Assembly (NCBI GenBank): GCA_024689285.1
Contig: JAILDR010000104.1
Span: 1-31,908 of the forward strand
Direction: 5' to 3'
DNA length: 31,908 nucleotides
DNA from: Bacteroidales bacterium
GTDB taxonomy: Bacteria; Bacteroidota; Bacteroidia; Bacteroidales; F082
Shown here: positions 14,855 through 21,800 of the stretch, in pieces
Layout: each line of letters opens with the position of its first letter
Numbering within the stretch: the first letter of the stretch is position 1
The notes under the pieces: model-generated
Told to the model about the DNA's origin: nothing
The model's input: only the letters and a program-made list of their open reading frames with translations
Database searches by the model: none
Translations under genes and position numbers: made by a program

Positions 14855-16756
14855 ATGAAAACCTTATTTCGATTACGTTACGACAGCCACTGGGGCGAAG
14901 AACTCTTCCTCACGGGAAGCACCGCAGCTTTAGGAAATTGGAGCCCTAACAAGGCCGTTCCGATGCAATACGAAGGGCCAGGCGTTTGGTCAGCGGAAAT
15001 CGACATTACACTGTCGACCGAATACAAATATTTCATCCGTGAAAACGGACAAATCCGCTGGGAGGGCGGCATCAACCGCATCCTGCCCGAAGGCAAGGAG
15101 CACACCTGGGACTGGTTTGGCCTCACCGAACGGCAAACCCTGAAAGGCGTAGCCGTACCCCTGTTCAGCCTGCGCACAGAAAAAGATTTCGGCATAGGCG
15201 AATTTGCTGACCTTCCCCAATTAGGTGATTGGGCCTTGGATAACGGGATGAACATCATCCAAATCCTGCCCATCAACGACACCACGGCACACTTTGATTG
15301 GCGCGACTCATATCCCTACAATGCCATCTCGGCTTTTGCGCTGAATCCTGTGTATCTCAATCTTGGGAAGATGGGAATCAAGGACGATGCCACCTTCAAA
15401 AAGACGCAGACGATGCTCAACAGGATGAATTCTGTCGACTACCCCAAGGTACTGAAAGCCAAATGGGAATACTTCCAAATCGCCTTTGAGCAACAATGGG
15501 AGACACTGAAAGACAGCGACGATTTCCTACAATTCGCCAAAGAAAACGCTGACTGGCTCCCCGATTATGCCCAATACTGCGCTGAACGCGACAACAACGG
15601 CACAGGCATCCACCTTTTCCTGCAATACCACTGCGACAAGCAGCTCCAGGAGGCTGTCAAAGCATTGCACGGCAAGGGTTTGTTGCTGAAAGGTGACATC
15701 CCCATCGGGGTGAATCCTGCGGGTGTGGACGTGAAATCGCATCCCGAACTGTTCAATCTCAACGTGCAAGTGGGTGCACCGCCTGATGACTTTGCTGCAG
15801 AAGGTCAGAATTGGGGCTTCCCATCCTACAACTGGGAGGCTATGACCAAGGACGGCTATGCGTGGTGGCAACGCCGCTTGCAAGTGATGGCCCGCTACTT
15901 CGATGCTTACCGCATCGACCATATCCTGGGTTTCTTCCGCATTTGGGAAATACCCAAGACGGCCAAGTCGGGTTTGCTGGGGCATTTCAACCCTGCACTC
16001 CCTCTCTCAGTGGAAGAGATGGAAGAACAAGGCTTCCACTTCGTCAGAAACAAGCATGCAAAGAATAGTGTGGACACGCTATTCATCCCCGACCCGAACG
16101 AGAAGGACAAGTATATTCCCCGTATTGAGTTGCAGAAGACAAAGGCCTATCAAGCCCTCAGCGAGGAACAGAAACAAGCCATCGACCGCATCTACGAGGA
16201 TTTCTATTACCACCGCCACAACGACTACTGGAAGCAAAAAGCCTTGGAAAAGTTGCCCGCCCTCATCCACGCCACCCACATGGTGGCCTGCGGCGAAGAC
16301 CTCGGCATGATTCCAGCCTGCGTTCCGGATGTGATGCGGCAATTAGGCATCATGAGCCTTGAGGTACAACGAATGCCTAAGGTGCCCGGCCATCACTTTG
16401 TGCAAACTGAAGACCTGCCTGAGAACTGCGTTTACACCACCGGCACCCACGACATGCCCACATTGAGAGGCTGGTTGGCAGAAGACCGTGTGCGCACCCG
16501 CCAGTTCCTCGACAGCCTTAATCTAGACGACAGAAAAGTCACGGCCAAGACCATCAAAAAGGTGATGGACAAACATTTGGACAGTCCGTCGAAGTGGAAC
16601 ATCTATCCCCTGCAAGACTTGTTGGATCAAGAGCAAAAAAATTGGTCGCCCAACCCAGTAGACGACCAAATCAATGTGCCTGCAAACGCCAAGAACCAAT
16701 GGAAATGGCGGATGCGGATGACGATAGAGTCACTTACGGCTGCTCATCGTGGATGA
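14855..16756 (+). CDS. malQ: 4-alpha-glucanotransferase (GH77) with one N-terminal CBM20 starch-binding domain
   Basis: A 633-residue amylomaltase/disproportionating enzyme that transfers alpha-1,4-glucan segments in maltodextrin or glycogen metabolism. Residues ~1-100 are a CBM20-like domain (GEELFLTGSTAALGNWSP, MQYEGPGVWSAEIDI, EYKYFI). The GH77 barrel follows, with nucleophile D355 in YRIDHILGFFR, acid/base E481 in CGEDLG and D533 in GTHDMPTLRGW. About 125 residues separate D355 and E481, an insertion typical of DPE2-like enzymes. Bacteroidota homologues are often near 890 residues with two CBM20 domains, so this is a shorter version. There is no signal peptide, so it acts in the cytoplasm. 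Its last 23 bases overlap the end of the opposing lipoprotein gene. Confidence 0.93.
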   Translation: MKTLFRLRYDSHWGEELFLTGSTAALGNWSPNKAVPMQYEGPGVWSAEIDITLSTEYKYFIRENGQIRWEGGINRILPEGKEHTWDWFGLTERQTLKGVAVPLFSLRTEKDFGIGEFADLPQLGDWALDNGMNIIQILPINDTTAHFDWRDSYPYNAISAFALNPVYLNLGKMGIKDDATFKKTQTMLNRMNSVDYPKVLKAKWEYFQIAFEQQWETLKDSDDFLQFAKENADWLPDYAQYCAERDNNGTGIHLFLQYHCDKQLQEAVKALHGKGLLLKGDIPIGVNPAGVDVKSHPELFNLNVQVGAPPDDFAAEGQNWGFPSYNWEAMTKDGYAWWQRRLQVMARYFDAYRIDHILGFFRIWEIPKTAKSGLLGHFNPALPLSVEEMEEQGFHFVRNKHAKNSVDTLFIPDPNEKDKYIPRIELQKTKAYQALSEEQKQAIDRIYEDFYYHRHNDYWKQKALEKLPALIHATHMVACGEDLGMIPACVPDVMRQLGIMSLEVQRMPKVPGHHFVQTEDLPENCVYTTGTHDMPTLRGWLAEDRVRTRQFLDSLNLDDRKVTAKTIKKVMDKHLDSPSKWNIYPLQDLLDQEQKNWSPNPVDDQINVPANAKNQWKWRMRMTIESLTAAHRG

Positions 16757-17522
16757 TTCTCGAACTACCAGACGTTTGGCTACTGGTGGAATCGCCATCG
16801 CCCGTAAAGTGCAGTTCGCTGGCACCTGAGAGGATGACGTTAACCTTCGCATTACAATGGATGTAGGCGACACTGCCACCCGACATGGTTCCATTACAGA
16901 AATCGCATTCCAAACCGTAATTTGAGCCAGTGATGGTTCTCTTGATGGTGCTCGCACCCGACAATGCAAGGTCGAGCGTGGTAGCTTGACCCCACAAAGT
17001 AGCATCCGATTCACCACTCATGTTGAGGTCAAGGTCGGAGGCATTGACATAGCCTTCGGCATAGGAATTGCCCGAAAGTTCCACATCTACCTCATCGGCC
17101 TCGATATCGCAATAGAAATCAGAAGTGCCAGACAATTCAACTTCAACTTCATGACCCTCAAGACCATAAACCGAACGGAATTCCGAGTCACCCGACAAGT
17201 CAACATGCGTCAAGTTGGCATTGTAAGGCAGAATCACCGCCATCTCATTAGGGCCACTGATGTTGATAGCAGGTTTGAGATAGATTTTCAGTTTGCCTTC
17301 CACATTCTCCACCTTGACATTCGGCATCACATTCTCGCCCACCGTAACGGTGATTGCAGTCGCCGCATCGCTGACGGTTACCACGAAGGCGCCCCCTACT
17401 TCAAGCTCGGTGTAGGTGCCATCAATGGGGAACTCTTTCGTGACGGGGTCACCGGCATACTTTTGGCAGCTGCTGAAGGCAAACAATACCAAAGCTGAAA
17501 GAACAAACAAATACTTTTTCAT
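16734..17522 (-). CDS. Lipoprotein with GIN (DUF2807-type) beta-helical domain
   Basis: This 262-residue protein starts MKKYLFVLSALVLFAFSSCQK, a lipoprotein signal with lipobox FSSC and lipidated C19. The start at 17522 is preferred over an upstream ATG (17558) because it opens the signal peptide. The body consists of short repeated strands ending in LSG (HVDLSGDSEF, VELSGTSDFY, VELSGNSYAE, LNMSGESDAT, LALSGASTIK, VILSGASELH), the pattern of GIN/DUF2807 putative auto-transporter adhesin-head domains forming a right-handed helix. It begins with FPIDGTYTELEVGGAFVVTV, as usual for this family. The location is probably the periplasm or outer membrane; the function is unknown. It converges on malQ with a 23-base overlap and no visible terminator. 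Confidence 0.88.
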   Translation of the reverse strand: MKKYLFVLSALVLFAFSSCQKYAGDPVTKEFPIDGTYTELEVGGAFVVTVSDAATAITVTVGENVMPNVKVENVEGKLKIYLKPAINISGPNEMAVILPYNANLTHVDLSGDSEFRSVYGLEGHEVEVELSGTSDFYCDIEADEVDVELSGNSYAEGYVNASDLDLNMSGESDATLWGQATTLDLALSGASTIKRTITGSNYGLECDFCNGTMSGGSVAYIHCNAKVNVILSGASELHFTGDGDSTSSQTSGSSRIIHDEQP

Positions 17523-17588
17523 TGTAAAATTAACCGCTGTTATATACCATCGGGGCATCGGTTTTTAGTTATTGGTATAAAACTGGCG

Positions 17589-17596
17589 CAAAAATA
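17589..17596 (-). promoter_or_regulatory. -7 element of the GIN lipoprotein gene
   Basis: On the minus strand TATTTTTG matches TAnnTTTG, 66 bases before the ATG at 17522. No clear -33 element. Confidence 0.55.
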
Positions 17597-17695
17597 CACT
17601 TTTTTCACACCTCATATCCATACACGGGAATATTATTTAGAACCAGTTTTTTGGTTTGCGGTTAAGAAAATAAGCACCGTTTCACGAAAAAGCAT

Positions 17696-17703
17696 TACCT
17701 TTG
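17696..17703 (+). promoter_or_regulatory. -7 element of deoC
   Basis: TACCTTTG matches TAnnTTTG and ends 16 bases before the deoC ATG, so the leader is very short. Confidence 0.65.
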
Positions 17704-17719
17704 CCAAAATTCTATTATT

Positions 17720-18556
17720 ATGAAATTCAAACCGTATAATCATAGCGAAACTGCGCTCAACGAACGCATCGCACTGATTCTCAACGAAGAGAAAAAACAA
17801 GGTCATACAAATGAAGCTTTGAAGACCATCTTCCAAAGTATCGACTTCACAACGTTGGAGGCTTTCGACAACGAGGCGAAGATCCGGGATTTCTGTGAAA
17901 GGGCATTGGCCTTCCCGAAGCAGAAACCTTACCTCAGCGTGCCGGCCATCTGCATCTACAGCCCTTTTATCCGCCAAGCCAAGCAACAACTTGCCGGCAG
18001 CGGTATCCGTGTAGCCACTGTAGCCTGCTGCTTCCCTTCGGGACAGATGCCCTTCGACCTGAAGGTCAAAGAGGTGGAATACTGCGTCAACGAAGGTGCT
18101 GACGAGGTGGATATGGTCATCTCGCGCGGCACATTCCTCGATAGACGTTATGACGAGGTTTTCAACGAAATCAAGACCATCAAGGCGACCTGCGGCAACA
18201 AGGCCAGGTTGAAAGTCATCCTTGAGACAGGCGAACTGAAGACCGTGGAGAACATACGCAAGGCTTCTGAGCTTGCCATCCTCGCGGGTGCCGACTTTAT
18301 CAAGACCTCAACAGGCAAAGTGCCAGTCGCCGCCACGCCCCTTGCCGCCATCATTATGATAGATACCATTAAAGAATACTATGAGGCCACAGGCAAAAGA
18401 GTCGGCTTCAAGCCTGCAGGAGGCATGAAGACCCCCGAAGATGCCCTCACCTATTATTATTTGGTGAAAAACATCCTCGGCAAGGACTGGCTCAACCCGA
18501 ACCTCTTCCGCGTAGGCACCAGCCGCCTCGCTGGATTAATCTTGGAACAAATATAA
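17720..18556 (+). CDS. deoC: Deoxyribose-phosphate aldolase
   Basis: This 278-residue class I aldolase splits 2-deoxy-D-ribose 5-phosphate into glyceraldehyde 3-phosphate and acetaldehyde, the last step of deoxynucleoside breakdown. K195 in FIKTSTGK is the Schiff-base lysine, K231 in GFKPAGG the second lysine, and D131 in ADEVDMV the conserved aspartate. IRVATVACCFPSGQMP is the usual central segment. The protein is longer than E. coli-type aldolases only by its N-terminal ~50 residues, as is common in Bacteroidota. It has its own promoter. The downstream OsmC gene is separated by an 86-base spacer that holds a perfect inverted repeat. Confidence 0.95.
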   Translation: MKFKPYNHSETALNERIALILNEEKKQGHTNEALKTIFQSIDFTTLEAFDNEAKIRDFCERALAFPKQKPYLSVPAICIYSPFIRQAKQQLAGSGIRVATVACCFPSGQMPFDLKVKEVEYCVNEGADEVDMVISRGTFLDRRYDEVFNEIKTIKATCGNKARLKVILETGELKTVENIRKASELAILAGADFIKTSTGKVPVAATPLAAIIMIDTIKEYYEATGKRVGFKPAGGMKTPEDALTYYYLVKNILGKDWLNPNLFRVGTSRLAGLILEQI

Positions 18557-18559
18557 ATC

Positions 18560-18627
18560 TGTAGAGACGCATTGAATGCGTCTCATGAAACAACAATTAC
18601 TCGAGACGCATTCAATGCGTCTCTACA
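18560..18627. repeat. Nested palindromic repeat between deoC and the OsmC gene
   Basis: The arm 18560-18584 (TGTAGAGACGCATTG then AATGCGTCTC) is the exact reverse complement of 18603-18627, with an 18-base spacer. Each arm is itself nearly palindromic (GAGACGCATT, one base, AATGCGTCTC). The DNA or RNA can therefore form either one long hairpin or two small ones. There is no T-run, so it is not a standard terminator. Similar GAGACGCATTGAATGCGTCTC sequences recur as scattered repeats in other bacteria, to my knowledge. Confidence 0.85.
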
Positions 18628-18642
18628 ACACAACAAATCAAC

Positions 18643-19053
18643 ATGGCAACAATAAAAGGAACCTACAAAGGCAATCTCCGCAACGAGATGACCCATGTGC
18701 AATCAGGCAACACCATCCTGACCGATGCACCGACCGACAACCACGGCAAAGGCGAAGCCTTCTCGCCCACCGACCTTGCCTGTGCAGCCCTCGCTGGCTG
18801 CATGATGACCATTATGGGCATCAGCGCACAGGGACACAAATTCGATATTGAAGGCACCACCTACGAGGTGACAAAGACCATGAATGCCGACCCACGCCGC
18901 ATCGGCAAAATCGACATTGTGTTCAACTTCCCTGAAAAGGAATACACCGAGAAGCAAAAAGCCCTGCTGTGGGCCGCTGCCGAAAGCTGCCCCGTAGGCC
19001 GCTCACTGCACCCTGATGTCATCGTTAATATCACCATGAACTTCCAAGCCTAA
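18643..19053 (+). CDS. OsmC/Ohr family protein
   Basis: A 136-residue OsmC-fold protein. The family reduces organic hydroperoxides with paired cysteines. Here C53 in DLACAALAGCMMT and C116 in AAESCPVGRSL occupy the two redox positions, and C47 is extra. The end VIVNITMNF is typical. There is no signal peptide, so it acts in the cytoplasm. The TAA shares its last A with the ATG of the next gene (TAATG), so the two are translationally coupled. The leader has CAACACAACAAATCAAC directly before the ATG. OsmC proteins need a thiol reductant; none is encoded nearby. The exact substrate cannot be told from sequence. Confidence 0.9.
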   Translation: MATIKGTYKGNLRNEMTHVQSGNTILTDAPTDNHGKGEAFSPTDLACAALAGCMMTIMGISAQGHKFDIEGTTYEVTKTMNADPRRIGKIDIVFNFPEKEYTEKQKALLWAAAESCPVGRSLHPDVIVNITMNFQA

Positions 19054-19433
19054 TGGAATACGACATGCTGAAAGGACTCCGCCACAGCGAGACGCTCGTG
19101 GTGGAGCACAAGGACACTGCTGCCGTCTACGGCTCAGGCGCATTGGAAGTGTTCGCCACCCCCGCCATGATTGCCCTCATGGAAAAGACCTGCCTGGAGG
19201 CTGTAGCCGACAAGATTGGCGAAGGCAACACCACTGTGGGCATCGCCGTCAACATCAAGCACCTGAAGGCTTCTCCCGTGGGCGCCACCATCCGCTGCGA
19301 GGCTGAAATCACAGAAACAGACCGCCGCCGTTTGGTCTTCAAGGTAAAGTGTCTCGAGGGCGAGACCCTTGTAGGCGAAGGCATCCACGAAAGGTTTGTC
19401 GTTGACAGCGAGAAATTCATGTCCAAATTTTAA
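19053..19433 (+). CDS. Hotdog-fold thioesterase, FlK (fluoroacetyl-CoA thioesterase)-like
   Basis: A 126-residue single-domain hotdog protein. T36 (ATP), E44 (LMEKTCLE) and H70 (NIKHLKASPVG) have the same mutual spacing as the Thr42-Glu50-His76 catalytic triad of the Streptomyces FlK thioesterase. ATIRCEAEITETDRRRLVFK and GEGIHERFVV are also typical of that family. It should hydrolyse a small acyl-CoA, most likely a housekeeping or toxic acyl-thioester; fluoroacetate resistance in particular is not implied. It overlaps the OsmC stop codon by one base and precedes the TSCPD gene by 41 bases. Confidence 0.88.
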   Translation: MEYDMLKGLRHSETLVVEHKDTAAVYGSGALEVFATPAMIALMEKTCLEAVADKIGEGNTTVGIAVNIKHLKASPVGATIRCEAEITETDRRRLVFKVKCLEGETLVGEGIHERFVVDSEKFMSKF

Positions 19434-19450
19434 TCCTGATTATTAAATCT

Positions 19451-19472
19451 TTGAATCCTGAATCCTTGAATC
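19451..19472 (+). repeat. TGAATCC-type short repeat before the TSCPD gene
   Basis: TTGAATCC, TGAATCC and TTGAATC follow one another, with an earlier AATCCTG at 19433, just before the ATG at 19475. It is short but of the same style as the arrays before purE and adk. Confidence 0.55.
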
Positions 19473-19474
19473 AA

Positions 19475-19720
19475 ATGAGATACACCTACCGAACCCAAGG
19501 CACCTGCAGCCAAGCCATCGAGTTTGAAATCGAAGATGGCATCGTCAAGAACGTGCAGTTCTATGGCGGCTGCAACGGCAACACCCAAGGCGTTGCCACG
19601 TTAGTGGAAGGCATGAAGGCCGAAGATGTCATTGCCAAACTGGAAGGCATCCGCTGTGGCTTCAAGGGCACTTCCTGTCCCGACCAGTTGGCCAAAGCCA
19701 TCAAACAAGCAATAGAATGA
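19475..19720 (+). CDS. TSCPD domain protein (TIGR03905 type)
   Basis: An 81-residue protein starting MRYTYRTQGTCSQAIEFEIE and ending in the diagnostic GTSCPDQLAKAIKQAIE. The segment VKNVQFYGGCNGNTQGVATL is also characteristic. Four cysteines (in GTC, GGC, RC and SC) could bind a metal. The family is conserved but uncharacterised; a related TSCPD domain forms the C-terminus of some ribonucleotide reductases. I chose the ATG at 19475, since the longer frame starts from a TTG inside a simple repeat. It is probably co-transcribed with the OsmC and thioesterase genes. Confidence 0.88.
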   Translation: MRYTYRTQGTCSQAIEFEIEDGIVKNVQFYGGCNGNTQGVATLVEGMKAEDVIAKLEGIRCGFKGTSCPDQLAKAIKQAIE

Positions 19721-19802
19721 TATTACATACAGTTTTTTTGGTTACTATTGCAATTTAATTGACAATTCATCGTTATACAAACTTGAAACTCTAAACAAAT
19801 AA

Positions 19803-20912
19803 ATGAATATGAAGAAGCACATTTTTTCGGTAGCCACCTTGACACTCGTCGTCATGCTGGCCGCTTTCACCAGTTGTAAGAAAGAGAAACCCCAAGACAA
19901 CACCCCTGCCCCCGAAGGCCTTTACCTCGGTATCGTCGGTTTCAACTCAGATCTTTACACTATGCCGCTCGGCCTATTGAGTCAAAACACCAAGGCACAT
20001 TTTGAAAACTTTGTGGACAATCTCGCCATGCAGAACGGCACCATCCTTTATCACGCTGTCAACACAGGCCTCAACAGCCTCTCCAATGCCAAGATTCCCG
20101 AGAATCTCATCAACGTCTCCATAGTGACCTTCACCGATGGCCTTGACCAAGGCTCCTACGTCTTAGGAGGATTCAACTCAGGTGCTGACTATCTCAACCA
20201 CGTCAGCAACCGCATCACCAACGGATTGTTCGGTGGCCAAAACATCTCGGCCTATTCCATTGGCGTGCGAGGCTCAGATGTGAGTGACGTGGAGCTGTTC
20301 CGCAGCAACCTCAAGAAACTATCGAGCGACCCCGTCCATAATGTCTTCGAGGTGAACGACATGAACGAGGCTTCAGAGAAGTTCGCCCAAATCGCACAAC
20401 AGCTTTACAACCAAAGCACCTATTACAACGTCACCCTCAAGATGCCGGCACAAGAGCCCAATTCCCGCATCCGTTTTACATTCGACAATGTTGAGAATGC
20501 TAACGATTCAGAACGTTATATCGAGGGCTTGTATATCCGCAACAGCAGCGGACAAGGACAACTCACCAACATCCAATATGTCGGACTGGAAAGCCAGTCG
20601 GGTGTCACTCTTACCGCCACCTCGGAAGGCATCTTCGTCATCTTCTCATTCAAGAACCTTAACGACCTGGAAGGCAACCAAGTCGCCACCGACTATGTGA
20701 AACAATGGAATTGGGTCGAGTCAACCAGCCAGTGGCAGTATAACAGCGAGTTCACACCGATGGGCAACACCGAAATCGTTGATGAATACAAGAGCGCGAT
20801 GATCATGCTCGTCCTTGACTGCTCCAGTTCACTCGGTGCCGACTTCGTCAACATGAAGACCTCCGCCAACTCCTTCATCGAGACCTTGAGTGGGAATTAT
20901 AGCGGTAGATGA
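19803..20912 (+). CDS. Lipoprotein with vWA-like domain whose MIDAS motif lies at the C-terminus (apparent circular permutation)
   Basis: This 369-residue protein has a lipoprotein signal with lipobox FTSC (C25). The mature chain opens with GLYLGIVGFNSDLYTMPLG (39-57), which reads as strands 2-3 of a von Willebrand A domain, not strand 1. NGTILYHAV follows with T80, then VSIVTFTDGLDQG with D112, then AYSIGVRGSDV: the order expected for the second half of a vWA fold. Residues ~205-325 form a beta-rich insert. The last ~35 residues, MIMLVLDCSSSLGADFVNMK and on, supply strand 1 with the MIDAS DxSxS (D339, S341, S343) and helix 1. All MIDAS residues are thus present in permuted order. A truncated second vWA domain is the alternative. 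A metal-dependent protein-binding role on the cell envelope is inferred. No strong promoter; TACTATTG at 19743 is a poor match. Confidence 0.8.
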   Translation: MNMKKHIFSVATLTLVVMLAAFTSCKKEKPQDNTPAPEGLYLGIVGFNSDLYTMPLGLLSQNTKAHFENFVDNLAMQNGTILYHAVNTGLNSLSNAKIPENLINVSIVTFTDGLDQGSYVLGGFNSGADYLNHVSNRITNGLFGGQNISAYSIGVRGSDVSDVELFRSNLKKLSSDPVHNVFEVNDMNEASEKFAQIAQQLYNQSTYYNVTLKMPAQEPNSRIRFTFDNVENANDSERYIEGLYIRNSSGQGQLTNIQYVGLESQSGVTLTATSEGIFVIFSFKNLNDLEGNQVATDYVKQWNWVESTSQWQYNSEFTPMGNTEIVDEYKSAMIMLVLDCSSSLGADFVNMKTSANSFIETLSGNYSGR

Positions 20913-21708
20913 CCTTCGCACTGGTATCCACCTCATAGTAGCGCACATAGTCCACTCGTAGCTCAACGGGGAGGCAGGTTGTATCGATACTTGGTCCTCC
21001 TCTACGACCTAATTGGGCATCCAGAATGAGGAAAAAGTTATGCTGTGAAAACGGAAACTGGCCATCGACTCCTTTACGGAAACGAGGGTAGCGGAAAGTA
21101 CGTGTGTCGTTGACGAAAAACACCAAGCTGTCCTCATACAATTCTACAGCATAGACGTTGTAATCGCCTTCCCGATAGGGAGCATCAGCCGTTTGCGGCG
21201 GAAGTTTGCCTTTGCCAAGGTTGTAGGTATAGTGGCTGTGCACGGTTTGGCTCACCGCTGGACTGTCGTCAAAGTGTTCCATGATGTCAATCTCTCCCCC
21301 ATAAGGCCAGTTCAGTGCCTGGTGGGTCTGAGGCAGCATCCAAATGGCCGGCCAATAGCCTTGCGCCACATCAAATTTCGCGCGTATCTCCAGCCTTCCC
21401 AAGCCGAAAGACTTCTTGTAACGACTCCACACACCTCCTGTCAGGAAAGACGCAGTGTCGTCAGTCAAGAAGTCGTTTCGAACACCGCGCAACACGAGGT
21501 CGCCATCCTCGATAGCGTACAGCGTATCATGCGACGACATGTGCATGGCCCAATCCGATTGACTTCGCCATATCTTAGACCAAGCTGTATCGTCAAGGGA
21601 GTTCCCGTCAAACTCATCATGCCAAGCCAAGACATAGCAACGATGTTCCTGAGCCATTACCAGACTGGCTAAACCAACAAAAAACAAAAAGAAGAAAGCA
21701 CGTTTCAT
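20875..21708 (-). CDS. Secreted glycoside hydrolase family 16 protein (laminarinase-like)
   Basis: This 277-residue protein has a signal peptide (MKRAFFFLFFVGLASLVMAQ). The GH16 jelly roll is clear: LAWHDEFDGNSLDD at the N-terminus, GGVWSRYKKSFGLGRLEIRA, GYWPAIWMLP, then the catalytic motif GGEIDIMEH with E139 as nucleophile, D141 as helper and E144 as acid/base. The chain ends with the usual VDYVRYYE strand plus about 18 extra residues (VDTSAKVIYRYNSHSRSR). GH16 enzymes cut beta-1,3/1,4-glucans or related galactans; the precise glycan cannot be told. ATG 21708 opens the signal peptide, and longer frames run across the likely promoter. Its 3' end overlaps the convergent vWA lipoprotein gene by 38 bases. 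It is divergent from an esterase gene. Confidence 0.9.
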   Translation of the reverse strand: MKRAFFFLFFVGLASLVMAQEHRCYVLAWHDEFDGNSLDDTAWSKIWRSQSDWAMHMSSHDTLYAIEDGDLVLRGVRNDFLTDDTASFLTGGVWSRYKKSFGLGRLEIRAKFDVAQGYWPAIWMLPQTHQALNWPYGGEIDIMEHFDDSPAVSQTVHSHYTYNLGKGKLPPQTADAPYREGDYNVYAVELYEDSLVFFVNDTRTFRYPRFRKGVDGQFPFSQHNFFLILDAQLGRRGGPSIDTTCLPVELRVDYVRYYEVDTSAKVIYRYNSHSRSR

Positions 21709-21729
21709 AGCAGAATCAATTTCGAGCGG

Positions 21730-21737
21730 TAAAGATA
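21730..21737 (-). promoter_or_regulatory. Possible -7 element of the GH16 gene
   Basis: On the minus strand TATCTTTA differs from TAnnTTTG at the last base. It lies 22 bases before the ATG at 21708. Confidence 0.4.
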
Positions 21738-21755
21738 CAATTTTTAGCGACATCT

Positions 21756-21787
21756 GTTGTCGATTTCCCCTATGTTTTATACTTTTG
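21756..21787 (+). promoter_or_regulatory. Promoter of the esterase gene
   Basis: GTTG at 21756-21759, a 20-base spacer and TACTTTTG at 21780-21787. The ATG follows 13 bases later. Confidence 0.7.
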
Positions 21788-21800
21788 CGGTTCATTTTTT

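Noticed and set aside
19053..19433. Fluoroacetate resistance gene
   Set aside because: The FlK-like triad spacing is seen, but such hotdog proteins are widespread in bacteria that never meet fluoroacetate. Only a general thioesterase call is justified.
19475..19720. TSCPD gene considered as a ribonucleotide reductase fragment
   Set aside because: It has its own natural start and the complete small TIGR03905-like domain, so it is a stand-alone gene rather than a truncated reductase.
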